Part shown: positions 39,807-50,023 of the stretch, in pieces
How the letters are laid out: every line of letters starts with the position of its first letter
How positions within the stretch are numbered: position 1 is the stretch's first letter
Origin: Melanopsichium pennsylvanicum
Lineage: Eukaryota > Basidiomycota > Ustilaginomycetes > Ustilaginales
Direction: 5' to 3'
Assembly: GCA_900208305.1 (NCBI GenBank)
Contig: OAPG01000022.1
Coordinates: 62,001-126,000, forward strand
DNA: 64,000 bases
Program-made: the position numbers and the translations under genes
The notes under the pieces: generated by a model
Database searches by the model: none
Told to the model about the DNA's origin: nothing
What the model saw: only the letters and a program-made list of their open reading frames with translations

Positions 39807-42800
39807 ATGAGCTGCAATTCCTCCGCCGAGGCTTCAGACAGCCGCGACCCTTCTTCCTCCACAACCCTCTCGGCTGTCGACGGCGACGCAACTTCTCTGT
39901 TCGAACACATCAACCGTGATAAGATCTGGGGCTCCAATCTTGACCCTCCCGAATCAGCAAAAAACGTCATCAAACCATGGCATCAACGTCTCACCCTTGA
40001 CCCTTCCACTCAGTCCAACGTCGACGACCAACTCGCAATCACCGTGCCCTTCACCTGTCCAGTCCGGCTCAAATCAATCCTCATTCACACAGGCACTGGC
40101 GACTTTGCTCCCACCCGCTGTCGTGCTTTCGTAAATAGACCCGACGGCGTCGACTTCGACGAGGTAGAAGCTGTCACCTCGGATCATCACCCGCGTCATC
40201 TCTCACCGCTTGCCAGCAATACCACTCTCGGTCATGTCGGCTCGGGCAAGGCACAAGCCGACTTTGCATTGTTGCAAGGCCAACAAGGTGTGGTCGAGTA
40301 TCCCGTCAGCGTAGCAAGATTCTCTCACACCAACAGTATCACAATCGTGCTCAGCCACTCCAACGCAACAACCCTCTCCAGGTTCTTCTATCTAGGCTTC
40401 AGAGGCACCGCTTTGGTGCTCAAAACTGAGCCGGGAGAGCGATTGAATATTGGTGCCGCAAACTCGGCAGATCGCCCAGTGGATGGTCTAAAAGAGAAAC
40501 GCGGTGCCAGCCAAGGTCTCGCCGGTGGAAGTAGTAGCAGCACGAACAACTCTCCATCCTACATTGTCACCGATCGAGACGCCGCAAACAGGATAGCCAG
40601 GCTCGCCCAAAGTGCACAGTCCACTCCCAGGCGCTCTCCCAGGAGAAACCCAACACGCACTCCAGTCCAAAGTCCAAATGTCACGCCTACAAAGAGACGC
40701 AGAACCCGCTCCTCCAGCCATGCTGGTCAACAGGAGCAAGATGATACCCAAAGCACACCAAGGCCTACTACGAGTCCTGCCAAAGCTCATACTCCAGCAA
40801 ACCCAGCTGGTCCCTCGCGTACGCCACACACCGCCCCTGTGCCTCGTCCGCGCGCTTCCTTAGCAGCAGCATCAGCCTCAGCCTCGGTTCAACCACTTTC
40901 ACGCAATGCAGAATCATCTTCATCCACGTTCCCACCATCTCGCATGAACGATCCTACCCGACGTCGATCACTCTCTCAACCTCCACCAAATGAGATCCTC
41001 ATGCGCCAACTGACCACCGCATCTTCTTCCCTCACTCGATCGCATCCCACCACTTCCACACCGGCGCGACGCACGCTTGCCAATCCTTTCACCAGTTCCT
41101 CGCAAGCTCCGCAAACCCCAGCAACGGACAAACGACGCAAACGCAATGATGCACTTCTGGCTTCGGCTCAGCGTTCGCGGCGTAGTGCGTCGCGCAAGAG
41201 CTTGCTTTGGGGAGGCGTCGGTGGCTGGGCTGGAGGACGCGAGGAAAGTCCCATGGATCTTTTGAGAAGGCTCGCCAGGGCGCCAGGATGGGTTGCTCCC
41301 TCTACACCCTCGGAAGATAGTATCGCAATGCCCCCTCCAAATGCTCGTGTTGCCAGAACCAGCACCGCTAGCAGCACCGCCGATGAACCACATTCAAGGC
41401 AGGCAAGATCAAGCACGGCCAGTTCCACTCGCTCCTCGTTGGGCAGTAGGCGTGATACCATGTTGGTCCCCGGAGAGAGCGTCCCCGGCGATCTAACCCG
41501 TGAAGACCAAGACTCTTCCAACATCACCAACACTCTCAATGACGACTCCGTCTCCCACCTAGACTCGCCTAATGAACGATCACGTTCCAGGTTGTCTGAC
41601 ATGGGCATCCCCCGCAGGGCATCCGGCGCGGGCCTTGTCAGGGGTGGCATCTTTGCTGCTATGGCAGACAAACCTCGAACGTCGCGAATTTCTAGCGGAT
41701 CCAGGGTGAGCTTCGCAGACCAACTCAGCCCTTCGTCAATGCGCTTTGAGGACATGTCGACGAGTAGAAGGGAAGACGAGTTGGAGAGGAGTCTTCAGAA
41801 TCGCACCTACGATTTTGTGTCTGCGTCTGGGATCGATTTGGCTACAGCTAGGGCTATCCGAAGGCTTGACGATCTCACGAGGCAGAGTTTCTTTTCTGAA
41901 GATGGACAATTGCAGATCTCGGATGAAGTTCAGATCTCGGATGAAGAAGCAGAAGAAGAGCAAGACGGATTTGGGATAGAAGGGAGGCGGAAGAGTCATG
42001 GACGCTCGACGAGCGAGCCGTTGGAAGGAGATGCAGATGGATCTGTGGTCATGTTTGACGGTGATGACATGGATGTCCAACAGCAGCCATTGAGCGAGGA
42101 GGAAGAAGAAGTTTCAGACGCTCTCGCTTTGGATGCACCTGATGACGATTCCGACGGCCTTGCCCGACGTCTTGCTGCAACTGCCGATGCACCATCCACA
42201 TTTCTTGATTTATCTGAGCCTCGCGACACTTCCATCACCGCGGAAGGCGACGATTCCAGGGTATCTCGTGTGTCGTTTGCCGAAGCTGAACAAGTTTCGT
42301 TCGCACCGGACGACGCGTATTCCTCCGATGAGGGTACGGAATACGGCCTCGCTTCCGCTCAAGATCTCGACGAGGAGGAGGAGGAGGAGGAAGGCGATTC
42401 GGATGCCGAGAATCGTGACGCTTCTCGATTGGATCTCTTGGATCCTAAACATCTCACTTCTCTGCTCAAACGACGGATTGTTAAGAAGCGCAAGTCGCGC
42501 GTATCACCTTTCACAGGAGCTGCTTTGCCTCCATTACCCGCATCTATTATTCGAGATGTGTTTTCATCCTTCCTCACTCCGACTTCGTCCTCATCTTGCT
42601 CTGGTGGATCGCTCTTAGCTTCTTCGTCTTCTTCGTCCACAGGCAATTCTGCGAAGAAGGCGAAACTGGATGCACCTACGTTGGACGAACTGGACAGTGC
42701 GGTGCACGAGTTTTTTGCCGACTTTTCTCGGAATCTTTTGAGTCAGGCAAAGACGAGAGGCAAAGGTGGAGCAGCCGCAACGATGACGACGACGTCGACG

Positions 42801-43112
42801 ACTATCACCGAAGCGGATGTGGTTGGGGTGTTGAAACGACAAGGGAGGGTTACTCCGAGACACGATGCGAGTAGTTTAGCACACAGGTTGTTACCGAGGG
42901 AGGTGACGGATCAGATGGAGTTGTCGAGATGGGCAAAGGCGGGTGCGGTCCAAATGACATTAGGTGGAATGTTGGGGGTCAAGCAAAAATCCAAGGGTTT
43001 GGTGAAGAGAAACAAGGGTGATGTATCGGTAGGTGAGACTACAGTGGCTACTGAAGTCGCTTTGGATGACGAAACGCCTGAGGAGAGTAGCAGCATGGAC
43101 TCTTCGAGATGA
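39807..43112 (+). CDS. Composite protein: PITH domain plus CENP-T histone fold
   Basis: 1101 residues in one uninterrupted frame, ATG at 39807. Residues about 28-225 form a PITH domain (SLFEHINRDKIWGSNL, a central strand-rich region, then a PVDGLKEKRGA ending). Residues about 230-900 are disordered and rich in Ser, Pro and TP sites; a KSLLWGGVGGW patch is followed by ESPMDLLRRLARAPGW near residue 475, which resembles the short CENP-T type helix that recruits outer kinetochore proteins. Acidic patches follow. Residues about 908-1040 match the CENP-T C-terminal histone fold: ALPPLPASIIRDVFSSFL, DELDSAVHEFFADFSRNLL, ITEADVVGVLKRQGRV, then AHRLLPREVTDQMEL. CENP-T/Cnn1 links centromeric DNA to Ndc80. 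Joining it to PITH is unexpected; either a true fusion or two genes without a visible boundary. Confidence 0.82.
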   Translation: MSCNSSAEASDSRDPSSSTTLSAVDGDATSLFEHINRDKIWGSNLDPPESAKNVIKPWHQRLTLDPSTQSNVDDQLAITVPFTCPVRLKSILIHTGTGDFAPTRCRAFVNRPDGVDFDEVEAVTSDHHPRHLSPLASNTTLGHVGSGKAQADFALLQGQQGVVEYPVSVARFSHTNSITIVLSHSNATTLSRFFYLGFRGTALVLKTEPGERLNIGAANSADRPVDGLKEKRGASQGLAGGSSSSTNNSPSYIVTDRDAANRIARLAQSAQSTPRRSPRRNPTRTPVQSPNVTPTKRRRTRSSSHAGQQEQDDTQSTPRPTTSPAKAHTPANPAGPSRTPHTAPVPRPRASLAAASASASVQPLSRNAESSSSTFPPSRMNDPTRRRSLSQPPPNEILMRQLTTASSSLTRSHPTTSTPARRTLANPFTSSSQAPQTPATDKRRKRNDALLASAQRSRRSASRKSLLWGGVGGWAGGREESPMDLLRRLARAPGWVAPSTPSEDSIAMPPPNARVARTSTASSTADEPHSRQARSSTASSTRSSLGSRRDTMLVPGESVPGDLTREDQDSSNITNTLNDDSVSHLDSPNERSRSRLSDMGIPRRASGAGLVRGGIFAAMADKPRTSRISSGSRVSFADQLSPSSMRFEDMSTSRREDELERSLQNRTYDFVSASGIDLATARAIRRLDDLTRQSFFSEDGQLQISDEVQISDEEAEEEQDGFGIEGRRKSHGRSTSEPLEGDADGSVVMFDGDDMDVQQQPLSEEEEEVSDALALDAPDDDSDGLARRLAATADAPSTFLDLSEPRDTSITAEGDDSRVSRVSFAEAEQVSFAPDDAYSSDEGTEYGLASAQDLDEEEEEEEGDSDAENRDASRLDLLDPKHLTSLLKRRIVKKRKSRVSPFTGAALPPLPASIIRDVFSSFLTPTSSSSCSGGSLLASSSSSSTGNSAKKAKLDAPTLDELDSAVHEFFADFSRNLLSQAKTRGKGGAAATMTTTSTTITEADVVGVLKRQGRVTPRHDASSLAHRLLPREVTDQMELSRWAKAGAVQMTLGGMLGVKQKSKGLVKRNKGDVSVGETTVATEVALDDETPEESSSMDSSR

Positions 43113-44094
43113 GGTGTTGATGACTCATGTGACAAGGTATACATATGATTTTGAAAATGTTATCCGACCCGATCGTATGGTAGACTTGAGATAAATAAAC
43201 TACTGGTACAAGCAAACAATGAATTGTAGAGTGTTTTCCTCCACTTTGCCCCCCAACTCCCCATACATCCAACAAGTCGTGCATTTCTCGCAGTGACAAA
43301 AGAAGAAAATGAGTTCAACATGCTTTGAAAGTAGTATCGTAATTTAGGGATGAAGCTGATTGGGACAAAATATGGAGTCAAGTATAGTAAGGTGAGGAAG
43401 ACACGGTCTTTTTGTTTGAATCTTTCTGTGTTTCACATGTAACTTTAGCACACTTGTTGTAACAAGGTTTTTTTATCTTGTCTCACAGAGTGTGCGGTTG
43501 GATTATTCAATAGTCAACAACGTTCTCTCTATTTCTCTATTGGTTTCCCTTCACACTCACTTTTTTTATACACTCTGCTCTCTTCAAGTCTCCCGAAAAT
43601 CATTTGTTCTTATCTTCATCTTTATCACTTTTCTTTCTCATCACCATTTGAATACTTGCGATCCATACGCGTTTTATCATCAACGTTGGTTATAAGGTTG
43701 TCGACATGCATCGTTTTGAATGAAAACTTGGCTGCGTTGAGCGATGAAGGAGCTAACAGCAATGTGGCCTGACAAGGCAATTCAGAATGTACATGACTTA
43801 AAGACATACAATGTCAACTTGATTCGTATTTTTCAGTCAACATGCAAGAATGTTGAACATATCATAGACAAAGCCAAGTGAAGGAGTTTGTGACAAAGTG
43901 AGCATCGGAGAAGCTTTGTTCTACGGAAGAGTGTGTGTGGGTGGTTGAGCTTGGGCCTTGTCGAAAAAGAAATTTCCTCAAAAGCGTGCGCGTGCAAAGC
44001 CTACATTTTCCAAAGCGTGGTGGAACGTCAGACCTTTCTTTTTGGCTTATTTTATTCTTTTGGCATTTCTTCTGGCTTCCAAAAGGAGCCAAAG

Positions 44095-44140
<46 letters not shown>

Positions 44141-44259
44141 AAAAAGAGGTTTTCTACGCACTGATTTGTTTATTTATTTTTTCACTCTATCTAAAGAAAC
44201 AGTCATCTCAATCTTGAAATCCCACTACCACCATCACATCATCTCCGCTACTCTGCACT
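43113..44259. other. Intergenic, no gene seen
   Basis: 1.15 kb between two plus-strand genes. It has T-rich and C/T-rich stretches (43510-43630) and a long A tract (44095-44145) about 115 bases before the MAM33 ATG. Frames here are short or encoded by the A tract. Confidence 0.5.
44095..44145. repeat. Poly-A tract in the MAM33 upstream region
   Basis: About 50 bases, almost all A with three G, 115 bases before the MAM33 ATG. Possibly a nucleosome-excluding promoter element. Confidence 0.9.
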
Positions 44260-45072
44260 ATGATCGCTCGTGCCTTCTCTCGAACTCTTCTCAGGGCTGC
44301 TCCTCGCAGTTCCTCTGCCGTTGCTCTCGCTTGCGTTCGACCTATTGTCGTTCGCTTTGTACCCCTCACCTCCTCGCGCAACTTTTCCTCGTCTCTCATC
44401 ACTAGAGGACAAGGTGAAGCCGACGCTGAACTCTCAGCCAAGCTCGCACAAGAACTATCCTACGAACAAGAAAACTCGAATCTTTTCATCGCCGACTCAC
44501 CCACCAACGAGCCTGGCTTTGTTACCGAATTCAAACAGACGGGTGTGTGGAAGATCACCGATAAGCCTGGTCAAGATGAAGTGTCTCTCGAGCGAGATTT
44601 CGGCAATGAGCACATCCAGGTTCTTTTTTCGGTGGGTGACATTGACACTGCTGGACCTCTGGAGGATGGTGAAGAAGATTCACCTGTTGAGATGGAGAGC
44701 AGCGAACAATCGGAAAATCCACAGTTCCCCGTTAGGATCTCGGCTACCATCACTAAACCTTCGGGAAGTGCATTGATGTTGGACGCATTCGTACAGGATG
44801 GAGAGGTGAATGTGGACAATATTGCGTACTACAAGGATCAGGAATTGGCAACCAGGATCGACGCAGAGGCTGACTTCCAGAGGAGAGGAGTTTATTTGGG
44901 TCCATCGTTTGAAACGTTGGATGATGCATTGCAGAACCAGTTCCAGCAATACTTGGTTGAAAGGGGTATCGATGCAAATTTGGCTTTGTTCATTCCCAAC
45001 TATGCAGAATACAAGGAACAGAGAGAGTACTGTACATGGCTTGCAAACGTCAGGGACTTTGTTGAGGCTTAA
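44260..45072 (+). CDS. MAM33: Mitochondrial acidic matrix protein Mam33 (p32/C1QBP family)
   Basis: 270 residues, ATG at 44260, intronless. An Arg/Ser-rich presequence (about residues 1-45: MIARAFSRTLLRAAPR) is followed by the p32 fold. A helix begins LSAKLAQELSYEQEN; the central strands contain DEVSLERDFGNEHIQVLFSV; an acidic loop (EDGEEDSPVEMESSEQ) comes next; and the C-terminal helices read SFETLDDALQNQFQQYL and EYKEQREYCTWLANVRDFV. All are standard for the family. Family role: doughnut-shaped trimer in the mitochondrial matrix, linked to mitoribosome assembly and translation. Length is typical. It lies between unrelated genes in the same orientation. Confidence 0.94.
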   Translation: MIARAFSRTLLRAAPRSSSAVALACVRPIVVRFVPLTSSRNFSSSLITRGQGEADAELSAKLAQELSYEQENSNLFIADSPTNEPGFVTEFKQTGVWKITDKPGQDEVSLERDFGNEHIQVLFSVGDIDTAGPLEDGEEDSPVEMESSEQSENPQFPVRISATITKPSGSALMLDAFVQDGEVNVDNIAYYKDQELATRIDAEADFQRRGVYLGPSFETLDDALQNQFQQYLVERGIDANLALFIPNYAEYKEQREYCTWLANVRDFVEA

Positions 45073-45559
45073 GTTTCTTGTTTCTACCAAACTCTAGTTT
45101 TGTTCTGTTTTGTTTTTCTCTGATCGTTGTGTAATTGCCAAGATTCACTACTCTTTAAGCAACTATCCAAGATTGTTTGCAGAGGCGGAGAAAGAGTCGC
45201 TTTGATTGAGTGTGATGAGTTAGTTGCTTTTAAGTGTGAGGACGAGCTTCTTTGTTCCATGCTCGTCTACATGGTTTGGCACAAAGGAGACAGGGTTTGA
45301 GCGTAGGAGCTAAGAACATCTCCAAAACTTTGTTTGTTTTTGAAAGCTAACATGTCAGTAAAAAATGAAAAAAGGAGAATGTGAATCAAATTGATTCCGT
45401 CTTCCGAGCATGAAGGCTTTTCAGCCGAAAATTCGAGCCAAGTTACTGTGAAAATATTAGCGTCCAATTGATTTATTCAGGGTCTCTACCATATTCGTAC
45501 CTCTCTGTCTTTCACCACTACCCAACCAGTCGTTTTGTACAATTTCAACTAAAGCAACA
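45073..45559. other. Intergenic MAM33-NOP13
   Basis: 487 bases containing the MAM33 3' region (T-rich) and the NOP13 promoter. No gene recognised. Confidence 0.5.
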
Positions 45560-46661
45560 ATGTTGGATACAGACAAGGACACTGAAGTTGTATCTGCTTC
45601 TGTAGCAGCTACTGTCGGTGATGGAGCCGACCGACCTTTGACCAACAAGGAAAAGCGACAATTGGCAGTCGCACAAAAACGAGCTGCTAAAGAGCAAGCT
45701 GCTGCTCGCAAAGTTACTGCTCCTCTCATCGGTGAAAAGCGTAAAGCTCAAGACTTGATCGATTCAAACTCTGACGCTGCTGATACCTCTACTGTCACTG
45801 CGAATGGTGAAGCCGATCAAGGTCAAGTTGAAGTGTTGTCACACAAAGAGATGCGAAAGCGAAAGAAACTTGGAAAACTCAACCCCGATTCTATCGACGC
45901 TACTGCTGCCACTGCGGATGCTGATCCCAACAACCTCATTCACCCATCTCGAGCAGCAATCGCAACACCTTCACTCCAACCTCGATCTGGATTTTCAATT
46001 TGGGTTGGTAACCTTTCTTTCTTCACTGCACCAGCTAAACTTGTCGACTGGTTCAACCAGAGAGGTGTGGATGGCATTTCGAGGGTCAATATGCCTAAAG
46101 GTATGCGTAGAGCAGAAATGAACCGTGGATTCTGTTACCTCGATCTTCCGTCCAAAGACATGTTGACTGCAGCTCTGAATTTGAGCGAACAGCCTTTGGA
46201 TGGACGAAAGTTGCTCATCAAGAACGGATCGGATTTCACCGGTAGACCAGACATTAACTCCTCAGCCTTGGGTATTGCTAGAACGCTTCCTAGTGCTACC
46301 AACTCTATGTATGTCAAAAAGGAGGAGGATGACCAAGAAGATGAGGAGGAGAAAGAGGAGGAGGATGGAAAGGATGGAGAAAAGACCAACGAGAATGGAC
46401 AAGACAAGGGAGAGGAGAGAAAAGGCAAAACGGGATTGACAAAGACGGCTCAAAAGATCCTGAGAGCTCAAAAGAATCCTCCTTCCATGACGCTTTTCTT
46501 GGGTAATCTTAGTTTCAATACTACCGATCAAGGTGTTCGTGATCTTTTCGATCATTCTGCTACCGTGAGGAATCCAAAACTAAAGAAAACGGAGATCAAG
46601 TTGAAGAAGGAGGATATTAAAGATCGCGATGCAACAAAACGAGTCAACAAGTCAAAGCATG

Positions 46662-46692
<31 letters not shown>

Positions 46693-47353
46693 AGGGGAGT
46701 CAGATAGTGATTCCTCTTGTTCTTCAAGTACCACTTCTGAATCTGAAAAAGACAAGCTTAAGAAAGATTTGGAAAAGACGGATAACAAAAACGATGCTAC
46801 ATCTACGATTTCTGGACAAGGTCAAGTGGTTGGTTCAAGTGCTGGAATTCGAAAAGTGCGATTGGGAACTTTTCAAGATGCACCTACCAAATGTAAAGGG
46901 TTTGGATTTATCGATTTCCATACTGTTGAACAAGCCACTTCATCTCTGATTGATGTTCGTAATCAACTTTTGGATGGACGTAAGATTGTTTTACAATACG
47001 CATCTGTTGATGCAACTCGAAGAGGAGCTAGTGTTAAACAAAAGGGAATATTTGAAACCAAAAGATGTAATCCACTTAAGGTTGGTTTTCAAAGAAACAA
47101 ACCTGTTTCTAAACATTTTGATATTCGGGATAACAAAGAGGAAGAGGTAGAGGTAGAGGTAGTTGGGAGAATGGATGTGGATGGAATTTTACCAAAGAAA
47201 CATAAAGAAACCAAACAAGAAAGGTTGGATCGAAGGGCTAGACAGGGTGGAATGGTTAGACAAAAACCTGGTGCAGTTTTGGCAAATGCGAAAAGAGCTA
47301 GTTTAGCTGTGGTCAAAAGTACAGGTACAAAAATCTCTTTCGACGACGAATGA
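45560..47353 (+). CDS. NOP13: Nucleolar RNA-binding protein Nop13-like, two RRMs
   Basis: 597 residues, ATG at 45560. The N-terminus is basic with KEKRQLAVAQKRAAKEQ and KEMRKRKKLGKL stretches. RRM1 (about residues 148-225) shows SIWVGNLSFFT (RNP2) and NRGFCYLDL (RNP1-like). RRM2 begins at about residue 310 with LFLGNLSFNTT, but a roughly 95-residue acidic insert (Asp run and Ser run, about 345-430) separates it from its RNP1, KCKGFGFIDFHT (near residue 445). A basic C-terminal tail follows. The RRM spacing and the sequence after RRM2 (DGRKIVLQYASVDATRRG) fit Nop13/Nop12-like nucleolar proteins of pre-60S ribosomes. Assignment to Nop13 over Nop12 is by RRM1 similarity as I recall it. Confidence 0.83.
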
Positions 47354-47500
47354 TATATTATTAAAAAAAAAAAAAAAAAACATGTATCGTTCTCATCACC
47401 ATCAATTGATTTCCATCCATCTATTCTCAATACTATTTGTGCGTTTATTTCTATAGATAAAAAAAAACAAAGAGATAAATGATCGAATATCATTCATCAT

Positions 47501-50023
47501 TCATATGGGACCAAAACAATCAATTGGAACCCAAATCGATTTCCATCCATCATCATCATCATCATTACCATTATTATGATCATTGTTTTGATGATGATTT
47601 GAAATGTATTGGAATTCAATCATGGAATTTTGTTGTTGTGAAACGTTGGGTTGATGTATCGATTGTTTACCTACGATGAGACGATACTTGTAACCGGTTA
47701 AATCCGAATCGGCCAATTTCGATCCAAACGAAACATTTCTATCATCAATCACTAATTCAGACACTTGATCCTCCGTCCATCCCAACCCTAACTCCTTCTC
47801 CTCCTCCTCCTCCTCCTCCTCCTCCTCCTCCTCCTTGTTGTTGTTGTTGTTGTTGAAGAAAATTGGATGATTTTCACCCCTTTTACTTACAATCAACAAT
47901 ATCGAATCAAGAACATCTCCAACACAACAATTCATCATCCTAGCTTGATTCATTATCCGTTGAAACAATTGTAAAGCAACTTGTAATTTCAAAACATCCT
48001 TTGAATCGGTAACCACAATGATTCCAGTAAAAGGTGCAATCTCATCAGGCCATAAAAATCCACTTTTTCTCCTCTCCATCTTTTCCTTCTTCTTGTTCTT
48101 GATTTCTACCAACCCATCCTTATTTTCATCATGAATATGTTGATTCTTCTTGTTCTTGTTGTTATCATTGAAAAGTTTATCAAATTTACCACAAGCCTTC
48201 TGTGCAACCACACCCAAAATCCTACTAACACCAATACCATAACAACCCATCTGAAAAGCAATCCTTCCATTCGTCAATTTCTCCACTTTGTCATCTTGCG
48301 CCAATTCCATCCTAGTCTGTGCTGATGGAATGTATCCAGCTTCCAACGAACGAGAGTATTTGTCACCGAGGTAAAAAGTGTGTCCAATCTCGATAGCCCT
48401 CGTCTCGACCAGCGAAGCAGGCACTTTACAGCAAGCACAAGTGTCGGCGGATGTGGCGGTGCGAAGATCCACCAATGTAAGTGGTGGGATGACGTGTTGA
48501 GAATTTGAGCCAAACGAACCGAATTGGATCGGGAAGAGATGTACGAGTGCAAGATTATCTTGAGGAGAGAGAGAGGAGGGGCGAGAGGTAAACTGGTTAA
48601 TGGCGAATACAAGGGCGTCGTTGAGTTCGCCAGGGTCGAGAGATGCGCATTCGAAATCGGCGAGGACGGAAATAGAAGTGAAACGCACCAGAGGGCCTTC
48701 TGGTCGATCCTTCCAATCCCAACTTGTGCCCAGAATGCGGTTGGAGGGAGAAGCAGAGTCATACAGTAACTCGATCTTGTCATGTTTCGCAGCTGACGCT
48801 GTGTCTGTATCGCTGCTTGTCGTTGACAGTGACGGTTGTGATTGTGATTGTGATTGTGATTGTGATTGTGATTGTGATTGTGATTGTGATTGTAATTGTT
48901 GTGCACTAAGTTTGAGCTTTCCAACGAGCTTTTCAAGTTTGAGCTCGTTGAGTGTTCTTGATGATGGTAGAACAAATGCGTGCATAACTTGATCGTGTAC
49001 TTTGACGTCGTTGCATCCAAAGAGCAGAACTCTGACTTCATCCGCACTCATGGGCATGTGTGCTGGGTCAGGCATTGAGACCGCCTTTTCTGTATTTGCG
49101 GTGTAGTTACACTTTGCGCACGAGATGATCATATCTTCGCCTGCTTGATCTTGGACGTGGTACTCGTGACTCTTGTTACCACCAATCGCACCTGTATCCG
49201 CCTCGGCCGCCTTCCATGTTCCCTCGCCTAGGATGCGATTGAAAATTCTAGCGTACGCAGCCTTGACGTCGTCATACGTACGCAACGCATCGGATTGGGT
49301 CTTGTCGAAGCTGTACAAATCCTTCATGAGGAACTCCTTTGTACGCAACAGTCCCATCCTTGGTCGAGGTTCATCGCGAAACTTTGTGGTAATTTGGTAG
49401 AGGCGGAGGGGGAGTTGTCTATCCGAGTCGATTTCGGCGGAAACGAGTTTGGTAATCTCCTCTTCGTGGGTTGGGCCAAGTACAAATTCAGAATGCTTGC
49501 GATCTGTGAGTTTGTAGAGTTCGGAACCCATGATGGTGTACCGGTTTGTGCGGTGCCAAAGCGCTGCTGGAAGTAGATTTGGAAGGGCAACACGAGAACA
49601 GGAGATGGACGAGAGTTCCGAATCGATGATTCGAGCCATCTTATTAATGATACGGAGGGCGTTGGGTAGGAGAGTGAAGACTCCAGAAGAGGATTGGCGA
49701 ATGTAACCTCCACGAAGGAGGAGGGAGAGGGAAGGGAGTGATTCATGATCGGTCGAGGTTGAGGTAGATTGAGATGGTTTTTGGGTGGGAGCAAAGTGAG
49801 TTGAGAGTCTGATTGGTTTGAGATGGTTGCGCTTCGATATTGAGCAAGTGGATTGTTGTGTTGATGAAGATGAGGAGAAAGTTGTTGATGTTGAATAAAG
49901 TGAGCGAGTGGTAATGCAAGTAGGTGTAGGTTGTGAACCAAGAGGCGAAATGGGTGTAGAAGTTGGAGAAGATGATGCCACGGAATAGCATGCTCTGCAA
50001 CGTACTGTGTGACGGATTGACAT
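47501..50023 (-). CDS. AIM10: Mitochondrial prolyl-tRNA synthetase
   Basis: 840 residues from the ATG at 50023 (the open frame upstream has no ATG). MSIRHTVRCRACYSVASSSP is a mitochondrial presequence. Class II motifs of bacterial-type ProRS are clear: SGVFTLLPNALRIINKM, GPTHEEEITKLV, then motif 2 (TKFRDEPRPRMGLLRTKEFLMKD begins near residue 225; quoted parts only) and motif 3 (MGCYGIGVSRILG). The usual length is near 500. The excess is in low-complexity inserts: a Gln-Ser repeat from a TGTGAT hexamer repeat (about residues 378-396), a Lys/Asn-rich stretch, and an Asn and Glu run. Family role: charges mitochondrial tRNA-Pro. An incomplete C-terminal anticodon-binding domain cannot be excluded. 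Confidence 0.9.
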   Translation of the reverse strand: MSIRHTVRCRACYSVASSSPTSTPISPLGSQPTPTCITTRSLYSTSTTFSSSSSTQQSTCSISKRNHLKPIRLSTHFAPTQKPSQSTSTSTDHESLPSLSLLLRGGYIRQSSSGVFTLLPNALRIINKMARIIDSELSSISCSRVALPNLLPAALWHRTNRYTIMGSELYKLTDRKHSEFVLGPTHEEEITKLVSAEIDSDRQLPLRLYQITTKFRDEPRPRMGLLRTKEFLMKDLYSFDKTQSDALRTYDDVKAAYARIFNRILGEGTWKAAEADTGAIGGNKSHEYHVQDQAGEDMIISCAKCNYTANTEKAVSMPDPAHMPMSADEVRVLLFGCNDVKVHDQVMHAFVLPSSRTLNELKLEKLVGKLKLSAQQLQSQSQSQSQSQSQSQSQSQPSLSTTSSDTDTASAAKHDKIELLYDSASPSNRILGTSWDWKDRPEGPLVRFTSISVLADFECASLDPGELNDALVFAINQFTSRPSSLSPQDNLALVHLFPIQFGSFGSNSQHVIPPLTLVDLRTATSADTCACCKVPASLVETRAIEIGHTFYLGDKYSRSLEAGYIPSAQTRMELAQDDKVEKLTNGRIAFQMGCYGIGVSRILGVVAQKACGKFDKLFNDNNKNKKNQHIHDENKDGLVEIKNKKKEKMERRKSGFLWPDEIAPFTGIIVVTDSKDVLKLQVALQLFQRIMNQARMMNCCVGDVLDSILLIVSKRGENHPIFFNNNNNNKEEEEEEEEEEEEKELGLGWTEDQVSELVIDDRNVSFGSKLADSDLTGYKYRLIVGKQSIHQPNVSQQQNSMIEFQYISNHHQNNDHNNGNDDDDDGWKSIWVPIDCFGPI
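48836..48893. repeat. TGTGAT hexanucleotide repeat in AIM10
   Basis: About nine uninterrupted hexamers that keep frame and encode alternating Gln and Ser on the minus strand. Confidence 0.92.

Noticed and set aside
43933..44405. Lys-rich plus-strand frames
   Set aside because: Coded by the poly-A tract upstream of MAM33.
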